Assembly (NCBI RefSeq): GCF_037392515.1
Contig: NC_090291.1
Location: 29,002,001 to 29,066,000, forward strand
Direction of reading: 5' to 3'
DNA length: 64,000 nt
Origin: Haliotis asinina
Lineage: Eukaryota > Mollusca > Gastropoda > Lepetellida > Haliotidae
Of this stretch, positions 1-9,627 are shown piece by piece; position 1 is the first letter of the stretch, and each line of letters begins with the position of its first letter. The notes beneath the pieces were generated by a model, which saw nothing but the letters and a program-made list of their open reading frames with translations, was not told where the DNA came from and did no database searches. The translations under genes were made by a program, and so were the position numbers.

Positions 1-2209
1 AGTTCTGCTAAGTCATTTTTGACTTGATGAAGCTGCATCTTTTTTGCAATGAACAGATTCATAACATTGAGACACAGAGCAAATGTAGAGCCCAAAATGT
101 TTGATGAACTTGTCTATAAGTTAAGATAAGATAAGTCAGTGCCAATGCACAGTTGACAAAGGATTATAGCTGGACTGACATGTGACCAGCATATCAAGTG
201 ACATCCTTCATACATCTGTAGGACTCTCATTTCAGCAGTGACCCCAGATCTACTGTCCATTCGCTGAGTCCATGCAATCTCAAATGACCTGCCTTTGATT
301 TCCCATGAGCCAGTTTGATTTACTAGACTACTAGATCTAATGGACTAATCAAAACCGGCAGTCATAAATCCTACCCTCCTCATGTTCTTTGATTGCCTTG
401 GCTGATAGGTAAATTGGGTGCACATAAATTGAGATTGGAAGAACCCCAGGAATAGATTCAGTAGCTGGTATATGTTTGCTAAACTGTGAGCTCAGGAAAT
501 ATAGAAGATGATCCTGTGCAAGAAAGGCCAATAACTCCTGGTTACAAGCAGACAATATTTTCACATAAACTTTTATGGAGACCTACAGTTTCATGTGCAT
601 TACCTTACCACTGCAATAAGACATAAAAACTTTGGCTACAAGGCCAAGCAGATCATCCACAGCTCTAAGAATATCTGTGGACACATTGAGCTGAAGAGGT
701 GTTAAAAGAAGACTAAGTACTAAACAATGGAGTTAGTTTTAATTATTAGATGTATATACAGTGGAAAATGCCCAAGTAAAGACTGCTTAAATAAACAGAC
801 TGAATAGGTAACCACTATTTGTTAGTCCCAGCAATTTTTTTCATTTGTTATCACTATTAGAGTCTGGTTAACTAAACTTACATACATAAACAACACTGCT
901 TAACTAAAGGTCTTCTCATGGGTTCTCGGAAGTAAATTACTTAACTAAAGAGACTGGATAACTAAATTTAGCACATAGTCCAACATGAGGGATGGATGTC
1001 AGTTAGACTCCAGTTAACCAGACATGGAGCCCAGCCCTGGTAAAATGTTCATTAATGGTTTTGTGTAGTTTGGCAACTTCAGTGAGTTTATCCAATTTAC
1101 ATGATGAATGACTTGAAGTAGGCCACCATTTCTTTTTATGGTCACATAACATACATATGGCTGCCATTTGCAGATTTTGATAAGTTTGGATAAATTAAAG
1201 GCCTCATAAGCAATTGTTGACTCATCTGCCATTTAGGGGTCTGGGTACATTTCTATATTTTGGTTTTGACTAGGGTACATTTCTTGGATACTTGTGATAC
1301 ACATCTGTAGTACCTGTGCTGACAATGATCCCTTCTGCATAACTGTCAGTTTTAAGTCCAAGAAGTCCAAGAGTCCCAAGAACTGTTACCATTCACTGAC
1401 ATTCCATCTTGTCAGGGAACCCTGGGATTTATAGAGCTGCAATAAACCATTGAGTAGGGGTCAGGTGATATGTATGTGAGGAGGAAGTACCCTGATGATT
1501 GCTACCCCAAACTATAGGGTCTTTATTGTTAGGAGGGCTGAATGATCAAGACTTGACCTCTTGAAGGTCATCAAGAGGTCAAGGTGACAAAGCCTTGTCA
1601 AGTATCATGCTGGATAAATATGTTATGTCGTGATGAGATGTGAAATAGAAATTACACATTCGAAGTGACAAGTTATGTAGATTGTACGTTGACATTGGTA
1701 TTGTGATTTATGACTTCTGGTCCTGTTGGATAACACACTATTGAACATTGTTCTAGTAGGTTAGCAGGTGATGTAACTCGGACTAGAGATGGGTGAAAGC
1801 AGAGACCATATGATCGTCTATTATATGGTCTCTGGTGAAAGTCTAATGCTATGACAATGTAGTACATGGTCGTATAGTAGAGGCACTATCTGCCTCTTAT
1901 GGGGAGACATCCACTGTCTACTTGGCCACTGATCAAGAGGAGAGGCCTCCAGTGGTCAGGGGCTCTGCTTTTAGGCAAGCTCACTGAATTTGCCAAATCA
2001 ACGCAGACTTGTTCAGTATATTAGGAATTGAGCTCAGAATGAAATGAATATAGGCTGCAAGATGGGAATGAAATGGATATTGTCCAGAGACTAAGGCTCT
2101 TATGAAATTAGTAATTTGGACTGAGCAAGAAAACACCTTTAAACTGAAAAGGAGCCCCATTCAAAGGAAACTCCCTTAGTCTGACTTCCTCTACTCCTGA
2201 GAATGAATT
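1..2209. other. non-genic sequence, left edge
   Basis: No reading frame here resembles a known protein; the longest open frames are about 75 codons. The sequence is AT-rich. Around 720-1030 there are phrases of the type 'gactggttaactaaa' that recur several times and may be a decayed repeat. The only compact signal is the stem-loop with hormone-receptor-like half-sites at 1552-1583. This stretch could be intergenic, or a first intron of the LRR gene, whose coding exon begins just after a splice acceptor. Confidence 0.6.
1552..1583. promoter_or_regulatory. stem-loop with DR5 nuclear-receptor-like half-sites
   Basis: Two AGGTCA hexamers at 1565-1570 and 1576-1581 are separated by exactly five bases, the DR5 layout used by RAR/RXR-type receptors. 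The same stretch is a perfect inverted repeat: 13-bp arms 1552-1564 and 1571-1583 with a 6-base loop. It lies about 2.5 kb upstream of the LRR coding exon. The motif match is direct; a regulatory role is inference and chance occurrence is possible. Confidence 0.25.
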
Positions 2210-2815
2210 GTCTTACATTACAGCTTGTATTTAGGATGATAGCCTTACTTAAAGGTGTGAATTTTGACAATAGATAGTGTTACAGTAAAGCCAGTATTAA
2301 GGACCTTAGCCTTATATAAAAGCCAGGGCCTAGATTTTTTAAGCTCTCTTAGTGCTAAAATAGTTGTAAGTGCCATACATTAACATTAACTCATGAGTAT
2401 CTTAGTGCTAGATATGTAGTCTTACATTAAAGCCTCTTTTGAGAACGATTGCCATTAAAAGCCTGCATTTTTGCGATAGATAGTGTTACATTTAAGCCTG
2501 TATTTAGGATGGTAGCCTTACTGAAGATCCAATATTTGGCCATTGTCTTTACATTACAGCCTGTATTTAGGACAATAGCCTTACTGAAAAGCCTGCATTT
2601 TGGTGATAGTCTTACATTAAAGCCTGTATCTAGGACAATAGCCTTACTCAAAAGCCTGTATTTTGGTGATAGATAGTCTTACTTAATAAAGTCTGTATTT
2701 AGGCTGATAGCTTCACTTAAAAGCCAGTATTTTGGCAATAGATAATCTTACACTAAAGTCTGTATTTAGGACTTTAGCTGTACATAAAAGCCTGTATTTA
2801 GGATGAGAATTTTAC
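2210..2815. repeat. imperfect tandem array, 63-69 bp unit
   Basis: The phrase 'gcctgtatttagga' and its variants recur at about 2496, 2559, 2622, 2691 and 2758, so the spacing is 63, 63, 69 and 67 bases. Each unit also carries 'aatagccttact' and 'ttttggtgatagatagt'. Outer copies are diverged, so the array is old and uneven. Short open frames on both strands follow from the repetition and are not genes. Confidence 0.8.
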
Positions 2816-2989
2816 AAAAAATGTTTTATAGAGCAGAAAATAATATGATGCAGGAATTCAAATATCAATGCCCATACTTATTGAAAATTCTTTTCTTGTG
2901 TCACACTATTTAACCACACAATGAAACAAGATTGACCTACACATGAGTGTAGATGATCAGTTTGCCATAGACAAGCTTGTAAATCCCTT

Positions 2990-3381
2990 TACAGTACTGT
3001 CCCAATAGGACATTGAAGTTCTGACAGTTTGTAAAACATTGTTCTTTATGTACAATGTTTGACAGTACTGTCCCAATAGGACATTGAAGTTGTGACCGTT
3101 TGTAAAACATTGTTCTTTATGTACAATGTTTGACAGTACTGTCCCAATAGGACATTGAAGTTCTGACAACAGTACTGTCCCAATAGGACATTGAAGTTCT
3201 GACAGTTTGTAAAACATTGTTCTTTATGTACAGTGTTTGACAGTACTGTCCCAATAGGACATTGAAGTTGTGACTGTTTGTAAAACATTGTTCTTTAAGT
3301 ACATTGTTTGACAGTACTGTCCCAATAGGACATTGAAGTTGTGACCGTTTGTAAAGCATTGTTCTTTATGTACAGTGTTTG
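2990..3381. repeat. tandem array, 71-bp unit with one 36-bp partial copy
   Basis: Unit starts (gacagtactgtcccaatagg) fall at about 2990, 3061, 3132, 3168, 3239 and 3310. The spacing is therefore 71, 71, 36, 71 and 71 bases. Copies are nearly identical, differing at a few positions (ttctgaca versus ttgtgacc), so amplification or homogenisation is recent. The 36-base copy is an internal deletion of one unit. Four overlapping minus-strand frames of 80-86 codons here are by-products. Confidence 0.9.
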
Positions 3382-4065
3382 CTGTCCTTGTGTAATGATA
3401 ACATGTCATACTTGTGTAGTTATCATAAAGTGAAAGACTAGGTATCTGAAGATAACATAAGGTTATCAAAACTAATATTGTCATTAGGGCTTATTCTCAC
3501 CTAAGGAAGGATTGACAGTTTATCAGTTTTATCTACTACTCTCAACAAGTTGCATGACCTTAAAATACATGGTTGCCGAGCTTCTTAATCATTGGAGTGT
3601 ATGGTATGGGTGTATCAGACAACATGTTGCCAACAAGCAGCCTTTAGACACAGAAAATACATATTATTTTTTTTAAGGACTAACTCCTTATGTGCATGCT
3701 TTTATCACAATTAGTTTATTACACACATGTTAAATGCGTGATACACTGGTGGTATTTATGAACTTTTGCAGTGCAGTTGGGTTTGTGCAAGCTTCAGCAG
3801 CCATGTTGAAAATTCTCTATGTGCCCATTACTCATACAATTTGTTCAAGATATATTGAAGGGTGATATATGTTTTGAGTCAGGTGGGACTTGACCTATGT
3901 TGTTCACTTTTCACACTGTTTTTATTATTCAAAATAATGTTTCATTTTGATGATTCTTTAAATTTTCCGTAACATTTTTAACAGCTGAAAATATTTTTTG
4001 TCATCTCTAAAATGCTGACGCAACGTTTCAACTTTTTGTTCTCTTTACAGGAGGTGATCGCAGAC
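3382..4065. other. non-coding upstream region and splice acceptor of the LRR gene
   Basis: No coding sequence is seen. A pyrimidine-rich acceptor (tttttgttctctttacag) ends at 4050, 15 bases before the chosen ATG of the LRR gene. The sequence to its left is therefore probably intron, and the gene's 5' non-coding exon(s) and promoter lie further upstream at positions I cannot fix. Confidence 0.5.
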
Positions 4066-5877
4066 ATGTCAAGGTCGCTTCCTGCCCTGATTGTGACCTT
4101 CACCTTGGTCCTCTTGACCTTGGTAAGGTCACAGGCGTGCCCAACAAATTGCAAGTGTGACCATACAGGAGATGGATGGAGGGCAGTTTGCCGTGGTGGT
4201 ATCTTGCAAACCATCATGAGAGGCCTAAGTGTGGACTTCAAATCTCTTGCGGTGTCATCCAGTAATATCCGCACATTGCAGGCGTCTGACCTTCTGTCCG
4301 ATGTGGAGGTACCCCTGACCAATTTGTCCATCACTAATTGCAGGTTGCAAAACATCCAAGATGGCAGTTTCCAAAACATAACAAATCTGTCTACTCTGGA
4401 TATTAGCTCTAATTACATTGCCACAATCAGGAAAGGTGCTTTCAATGGTCTTGCCAGTCTCCAAGTCCTCAACCTCTCACACAATAATATTGCAAATGTA
4501 GCAAGTGCTCTACAGTCATTGCACAATTTAAGAATCCTAGACCTAAGCTACAATGCTATAAGTGACCTTCACACTGGTGCCTTCAGTTCGCAAGAACAAC
4601 TAGTCTACCTTCGTCTTGATGGTAATAGGCTTCAGAACCTGCATGGCTACGTGTTTCAAGGACTTCAGAACCTGCAGCATCTGAGTCTGAGACACTGTTT
4701 GTTGATCAATATTGCTAGTGATATGTTCAGCATTGTGAGGAGCATACGAGTCCTTAACCTAGGCCAAAACCAGATCCAAGAGCTCCCTGCATCAGAGGAA
4801 TTACGTAACCTGCCCTCGCTGCAACACCTGCACCTGGACAGCAATCAGATCACCACCCTCACAGACTCACAGTTCTCAGGAATAACACTGGACACCTTGC
4901 AGCTGTCTCGCAACCAAATCTCCAAGATTACCACAGAGACCTTTAAATACTTCAATGCTCGTGTCATTGACCTCTCCTATAATATGCTTGTTGAGATTCA
5001 GAACAACTTCTTACGACCAACTGCTCCACAGTTAGAACTCTTAAATATGGCAGGAAATCCACTCCGAACTCTTCCTAGATTTGCCTTCGAGGGATTGTAC
5101 AGACTAAAGAGTCTTAACCTGTCAAACTGTCATTTGGAGAGGATTGAAAAGAATCAGTTTGACAATTTACAGAACCTTAATGAGTTAGACATATCTCTGA
5201 ATAAACTGAAGAATATTCCGGGAGAGGTATTTACGTCACTTCAAAAGGACGTGTTGTTACATTTGCATAAAAACTCCTGGCATTGTGACTGTTATGTGAA
5301 ACCACTCAAACTGTGGCTTGAGAGCCACGGGTCTGATCTCAGAACTTGTCATCGAGATACACTGTACCGAGATCAGTGCACGCTGGAGAAGTGCCACTCA
5401 CCATCCTCGCTAGCGAATATTCAAATAAGAATGTTAGAACAGTCTGATCTTAATGTGTGCACCAAAGATTCCACATCAGACCCGTTGCCCACAAATACCC
5501 AGCTGGCAATAGTTCTGCCATGTATAATCATTGCAATATTTTTTATAATTTTGGCCATAGTTCTGTGGCAAAGAGGAAAAACAAGAGATGAGCTTAGGAG
5601 ACAGTGTGTCAAGTCACCATCCGAGCCAGTCAGTAGCCATCTTGATTTTCTGGAACAAAAAGAGCATCCGTTTGATAGTGTTTCATTAAATGAATCGGAT
5701 CATAATTTTGTGTTTAGGAAGTACTTTCAGACTATGCCCTCCAATCCAGACATTTTTATCGAAACCACATCATTAAGTCATAACCCAACTGTAGGTGGCG
5801 CTGATAGTGTTTATTCGTCGATGCCATCCATCAGTAGTGGCTCCAGTGTCAATTTAGGCATGGAATCGACTGTATAG
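4066..5877 (+). CDS. leucine-rich-repeat type I transmembrane protein
   Basis: The frame encodes 603 residues from the ATG at 4066. An in-frame ATG exists at 4012, but it lies before a good splice acceptor ending at 4050, and the 4066 start gives a clean signal peptide (residues 1-24), so 4066 is preferred. In order: an LRRNT cap with Cys 25, 29 and 31 (CPTNCKC); about 13-14 leucine-rich repeats of the LxxLxLxxNxI type; an LRRCT cap at about 403-455 (NSWHCDCYVKPLKLWL and further cysteines); a membrane span at about 479-502 (AIVLPCIIIAIFFIILAIVL); and a cytoplasmic tail of about 100 residues rich in Ser. There is no TIR, Ig or FN3 domain, so it is not a Toll receptor or LRIG. By family such proteins act at the cell surface in adhesion, guidance or recognition; ligand and exact role are unknown. 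It appears intact with the whole coding region in one exon. Confidence 0.92.
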   Translation: MSRSLPALIVTFTLVLLTLVRSQACPTNCKCDHTGDGWRAVCRGGILQTIMRGLSVDFKSLAVSSSNIRTLQASDLLSDVEVPLTNLSITNCRLQNIQDGSFQNITNLSTLDISSNYIATIRKGAFNGLASLQVLNLSHNNIANVASALQSLHNLRILDLSYNAISDLHTGAFSSQEQLVYLRLDGNRLQNLHGYVFQGLQNLQHLSLRHCLLINIASDMFSIVRSIRVLNLGQNQIQELPASEELRNLPSLQHLHLDSNQITTLTDSQFSGITLDTLQLSRNQISKITTETFKYFNARVIDLSYNMLVEIQNNFLRPTAPQLELLNMAGNPLRTLPRFAFEGLYRLKSLNLSNCHLERIEKNQFDNLQNLNELDISLNKLKNIPGEVFTSLQKDVLLHLHKNSWHCDCYVKPLKLWLESHGSDLRTCHRDTLYRDQCTLEKCHSPSSLANIQIRMLEQSDLNVCTKDSTSDPLPTNTQLAIVLPCIIIAIFFIILAIVLWQRGKTRDELRRQCVKSPSEPVSSHLDFLEQKEHPFDSVSLNESDHNFVFRKYFQTMPSNPDIFIETTSLSHNPTVGGADSVYSSMPSISSGSSVNLGMESTV

Positions 5878-8055
5878 TTCTAGTAATTATAGGTTATTGA
5901 AGATGTTCTGGTTCCTGTTTCAGACAAGAATAGATCTTTTGAAATTATGTTCTTTCCATGTTTTTCAACATCAGATTTCACACATGAGTAATAAGCATCA
6001 AATATTTTGAAAGTAATTAAGACAGATTGCCTGCATTGTTTCATAAAAAATAAGGAATGTCTGTAAATCAGAACCAAAACATTTTTGGGGGGCTTGTATC
6101 AAAACCATGGTAACCTAGATAATTATAAACACTATACTGTGCATGCATGATTCATGCCATTGATCACTGAGTGTGTATTGTTTCCATGTGTGTCATTGTC
6201 ATGTGAGTCATTAGATTAAAAGACACCAAGATCAAGACATCAACTTGTCACTATAGCCAAGAAGATATTTTACTCTGCTCCAGTTAGACTTTTGTTTTAT
6301 ATGGAATGCTTGTAACTTACAAAGGATGACTATATGTCCATCCAGTTGTTCCTGCCTGAGACATGTCTGTATTTTGTCCATAGACTTAGTTGGATTAGGG
6401 ATGTGTTTGTATGCTCATGTCATTGTTTCAACTGTTTTTACCCATGATATCATAGAGATTGGGCCATGAATGCTTTGTCTAGGATGTGTGATGGTGTGAA
6501 GGTTTATCCGTTGTCTTATACTGGTACATTCCAAGGATGGTTTTAAGAGTGTCAAGACATATGTTACGTGGAGGTTGTCTCTGAATGCAGGCATAGTGTG
6601 TGCATGTGTTGATGTGGGTGTACATGCAAAATTCTGTGTGTGTATGTTGAGGAGTAGCATTTCAGTACAAGCTAGTTACCGTATGCAAGCATGCACATGC
6701 ATATTGATGCATGTGGATGGGTGTCAAGTGGCCTTCATCATGAAAACACATGTTGTCAAACTCAAGTTTGAGTGTGTGAACATTCCAACAACTTGCTGCC
6801 AACACCAATTTCAAAGTTGTCCAACTGATACCGAAAAATAGGATCAGTCTCTATTCCCAACAACTTGAGTTTGATGTCTGAAGTGTTGTCATACTTGTGT
6901 TGTTCAGAAACAGCCAATGTGAGTCAATGAAATGGCACTCAAATGAGAGTTTTAAGACTTTTAAGATTGTAACAGCATGAATTGTTAAACTTAAGTTTCC
7001 CATGTCAAGGCCGCTTTAGACTCATATGGATATGTCTCAATGGGGTAAATTGTATTCCAACGATGGGTATAGGTCTGTCCTGTACTGAACAGCTCAGTCT
7101 GTCACAGGCAAGATCTATGTACAGAAATTATGCCCTCAGCCTCATGAGGATGTGAGCTTGTGTGCTAGTCAAACATCTGTATGCCTGAATGCCTGTCTGC
7201 CTGAATGCCCCAAAGCATGACAGCTACTTGTGTATGTTCAGTGAAGTGATGAATTCATGTGTGTTGGTTCATTTGTGTCTTGTATGTACAACCTTTCTGT
7301 GGATAGAAGATACTCAGTTGTTGTTGACAGAGAGGTATATTTGTTAGTGTGATCAAGTTATGATGTACTGTACTCTAATGTGTCGGCCACACAATAGGTG
7401 TGGGAACAGCAGCCTACATTCCCTTTTAGTGACTGTGCATATACATGATATATCTTGGCTGCTCATCTTTTTTATATGCAGACCCTTTTTCGGTTCAGAA
7501 AACTGCATTTTAGCGCAATAGGGCTTGCAAAGTTTTATAATTACAAAGTTATAATTATGTATCTTCAAAAATCTTTTCCAGAATCCTTGTTGCTGTAAAG
7601 ATCAGTGTAGCCTGAGGATTTAAAGAACTAAAACATTGGAGTTACTGCCGTTACTTCTGTCAGATCCTCTCAGCTTATTTGTCCAAATGCAACAATGACC
7701 AATATAATGATCTTTGATTGTAAATTCCGTATATGGTATGTGCCAGTGCCAAATATAGTATCTGACTTGCCTTCATTTGAGCAGTATTTGGCAATGAGCA
7801 GTGATGTCAGCAAAATACTAAAACTTTTCAAAATAACGTGAAATTCTTTCACAAAAGTTTCACTAATCACATCTCTTTACCTCATGCAAAATATTTCCTG
7901 AACGACAAATATAGAAAACATATCAAACAAACAGTGGAATTGTCGTGGGCTTTTTTAGTCAGATTGCATGATATTGACTGAGAATTACAAAATGTATCCT
8001 TCAGAAGGAAACAATTACCTGAAAGATATTTTTATTCAATTTTCGCATTTATAAC
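5878..8055. other. LRR gene 3' flank and intergenic sequence
   Basis: No further coding sequence is recognised. The first few hundred bases are presumably 3' UTR: an ATTAAA at 6215-6220, 338 bases past the stop, is a candidate poly(A) signal. Around 6600-6900 the sequence is rich in tgtg/catg words and contains a loose inverted repeat (tgtcaaactcaagtttgag near 6755, acaacttgagtttgatg near 6860). The rest shows nothing I can name. Confidence 0.5.
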
Positions 8056-8220
8056 AGTAGTATAGGGAATAGTGATTCTAAAACACTTTACATATAGGGT
8101 GTGCTAAAGCTAAGCAAAGCTAAGCAAAGCTAAGCAATTTGCTTAGCTTTGCTTAGCTTTGCTTAGCTTTAGCACACCCTATATGTAAAGTGTTTTAGAA
8201 TCACTATTCCCTATACTACT
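8056..8220. repeat. perfect 165-bp palindrome (82-bp arms, 1-base centre)
   Basis: Reading outwards from the T at 8138, all 82 bases on each side are complementary as far as I could check by eye. Pairing fails at 8055/8221. The core of each arm is three copies of a 10-base unit (gctaagcaaa/gcttagcttt). Both sides are flanked by the pentamer 'ataac' (8051-8055 and 8221-8225), which looks like a target-site duplication. The whole could fold into one uninterrupted hairpin. No coding potential. It could be a minimal foldback or MITE-type element, or the result of a hairpin-mediated inverted duplication. Confidence 0.93.
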
Positions 8221-8645
8221 ATAACTTTCGTTACTTAAGCAGCAAAGTTTTTTAGACCTGAACAATTGATAAAATACACAAGATTATTCTTCATCAGATT
8301 TTTATTACCAACGATCCACTTGAGTGCTCATGAAGACCATTAATATTGGAGACTGATGTGGTGATATCACTTTATACCACAGTATGTCAAAAAGAATGTT
8401 ATAGCATCCTTGGCCTACATTACATGAAGTGAATTTCTGTCAAGAGATTATTCATATTCTTTGGCTTTTAATTGCCTCAAATGTAAATAGTAAAAGTGGT
8501 TCTGTCAGTTTTTATGGAATTTTATACGTTAATACATGACATGACATTAATGTATGTATGTAAGGAGTAAATGTTTAGGATATTCCATGATAAACAGATT
8601 AAGGAAAACCAAGTTGTATGGATAGTCAACTTCAGTATCTCAATG

Positions 8646-8727
8646 AGTGTGATGTTTTTGTGTAGGTGCTAACACCATGATCAAGCAAGAATATACAGTG
8701 TTAGTACCTACACCATGACATCACACT
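8646..8727. repeat. imperfect inverted repeat / hairpin, 30-bp arms
   Basis: The left arm 8646-8675 (agtgtgatg ... aggtgctaacac) pairs with the right arm 8698-8727 (gtgttagtacctacacc ... cacact) with a few mismatches across a 22-base loop. It lies 430 bases from the perfect palindrome. It resembles a short MITE or foldback remnant; no protein is encoded. Confidence 0.75.
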
Positions 8728-8779
8728 TATTGCAATAATGAAGTTGAATATCCATTCTCCTTCACCTTTTTATCCCTCG

Positions 8780-9098
8780 CAATGCATTTTGCAGGCGGTA
8801 TTAAAATGCACCCTGTCCGTCTGTGCACATTTGTCTTTTCCGGAGCAGAACTTTAAAGCCATTCAATATTTCTTCACCCAACTTCAGGCACATAGATAAA
8901 TCTGGTGGTGTATTAGTGCCTTTTGGTAGTTTGGGTATTCTTAATAAAATATTTTTTACATTTCCATGGTAACAAGTTTGACTTAGACTGAAATTGGAGG
9001 CAATGTGGGGGATATTGATGACTGTGTCCTCTTGTGTGTTAACTCCTAAAATGCCTCTGAACGAAATGTAGGGACTAGTTCTCACTTGCGTACCGTAT
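8780..9098 (-). repeat. modular mollusc repeat (same family as 15840-16660)
   Basis: On the minus strand this reads 'ccatggaaatgtaaaaaat', then a stretch about accaccagatttatctatgtg, then a 'tctgctccgg' phrase and a tail 'cagacggacagg' followed by a purine-rich end. The same order, with the same wording, occurs on the plus strand at about 15900-16080 and 16570-16660. It is a repeat family, not a gene; its 101-codon open frame is incidental. The MITE at 9108-9618 begins immediately beside it. Confidence 0.65.
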
Positions 9099-9107
9099 GT
9101 GTACATT

Positions 9108-9618
9108 CATTCTCTTCCCACAGAGGTTACTCCTGTCATATCTTCCTACGTAACCTCTGTTCTAATATGGCCATATTTCTCGGTCATCGAGAAATCCCCT
9201 TGCGGCAAAAAATCACAACAGGACTTATCCCCCTTGTTACTATCCAATCAGAACATGCGTTAAATAGACTTAGCTCCAATATGGCCGCCCCCCATGGAGT
9301 TGGTTCATCAACGTGCGAAGGAAAGATTCGGTATTTCATGTTTAACTGAAAATCAGAAACTGGCAATGGAGAGTGCAGGGATCAATCGCCATGATGTGTT
9401 TGTAGAAACAAAAACTAGTAGTGGCAAGTTTTCCAGATGCAATCGGAAATTACTGAGATCTCTCGAATGATCACTCTTGAAATAACGTCTCTGATTGCAC
9501 AACTAAATCTGAACGCCTCCAATTGGGTGTCTTGAACACTCGCACCATGAAAGGGCCGTATTAGAACAGAGGATACGTAGGAAGATATGACAGGAGTAAC
9601 CTCTGTGGGAAGAGAATG
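9108..9618. mobile_element. 511-bp MITE with about 60-bp terminal inverted repeats and 9-bp target duplication
   Basis: The ends are inverted repeats: cattctcttcccacagaggt and onward at 9108 matches the complement of the sequence ending at 9618, continuing for about 60 bases with only a few differences. Immediately outside lie identical 9-mers, gtgtacatt, at 9099-9107 and 9619-9627. The interior has no transposase, so it is non-autonomous. A 9-bp duplication is typical of Mutator-like elements, and 8-bp would fit hAT-like ones; the assignment is inference. The matching ends and intact duplication point to a fairly recent insertion, next to or inside an older repeat. Confidence 0.88.
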
Positions 9619-9627
9619 GTGTACATT

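Noticed and set aside
2957-3484. Tandem arrays considered as a CRISPR-like structure
   Set aside because: Units are contiguous with no unique spacers, in a eukaryotic genome, and without cas genes.
4012-4065. Upstream in-frame ATG of the LRR gene
   Set aside because: It lies before a good splice acceptor ending at 4050, and the resulting 18 extra residues would precede and mask a clean signal peptide.
8801-9106. 101-codon minus-strand frame
   Set aside because: It lies in a repeat family that recurs near 15900-16080 and the frame is not conserved between copies.
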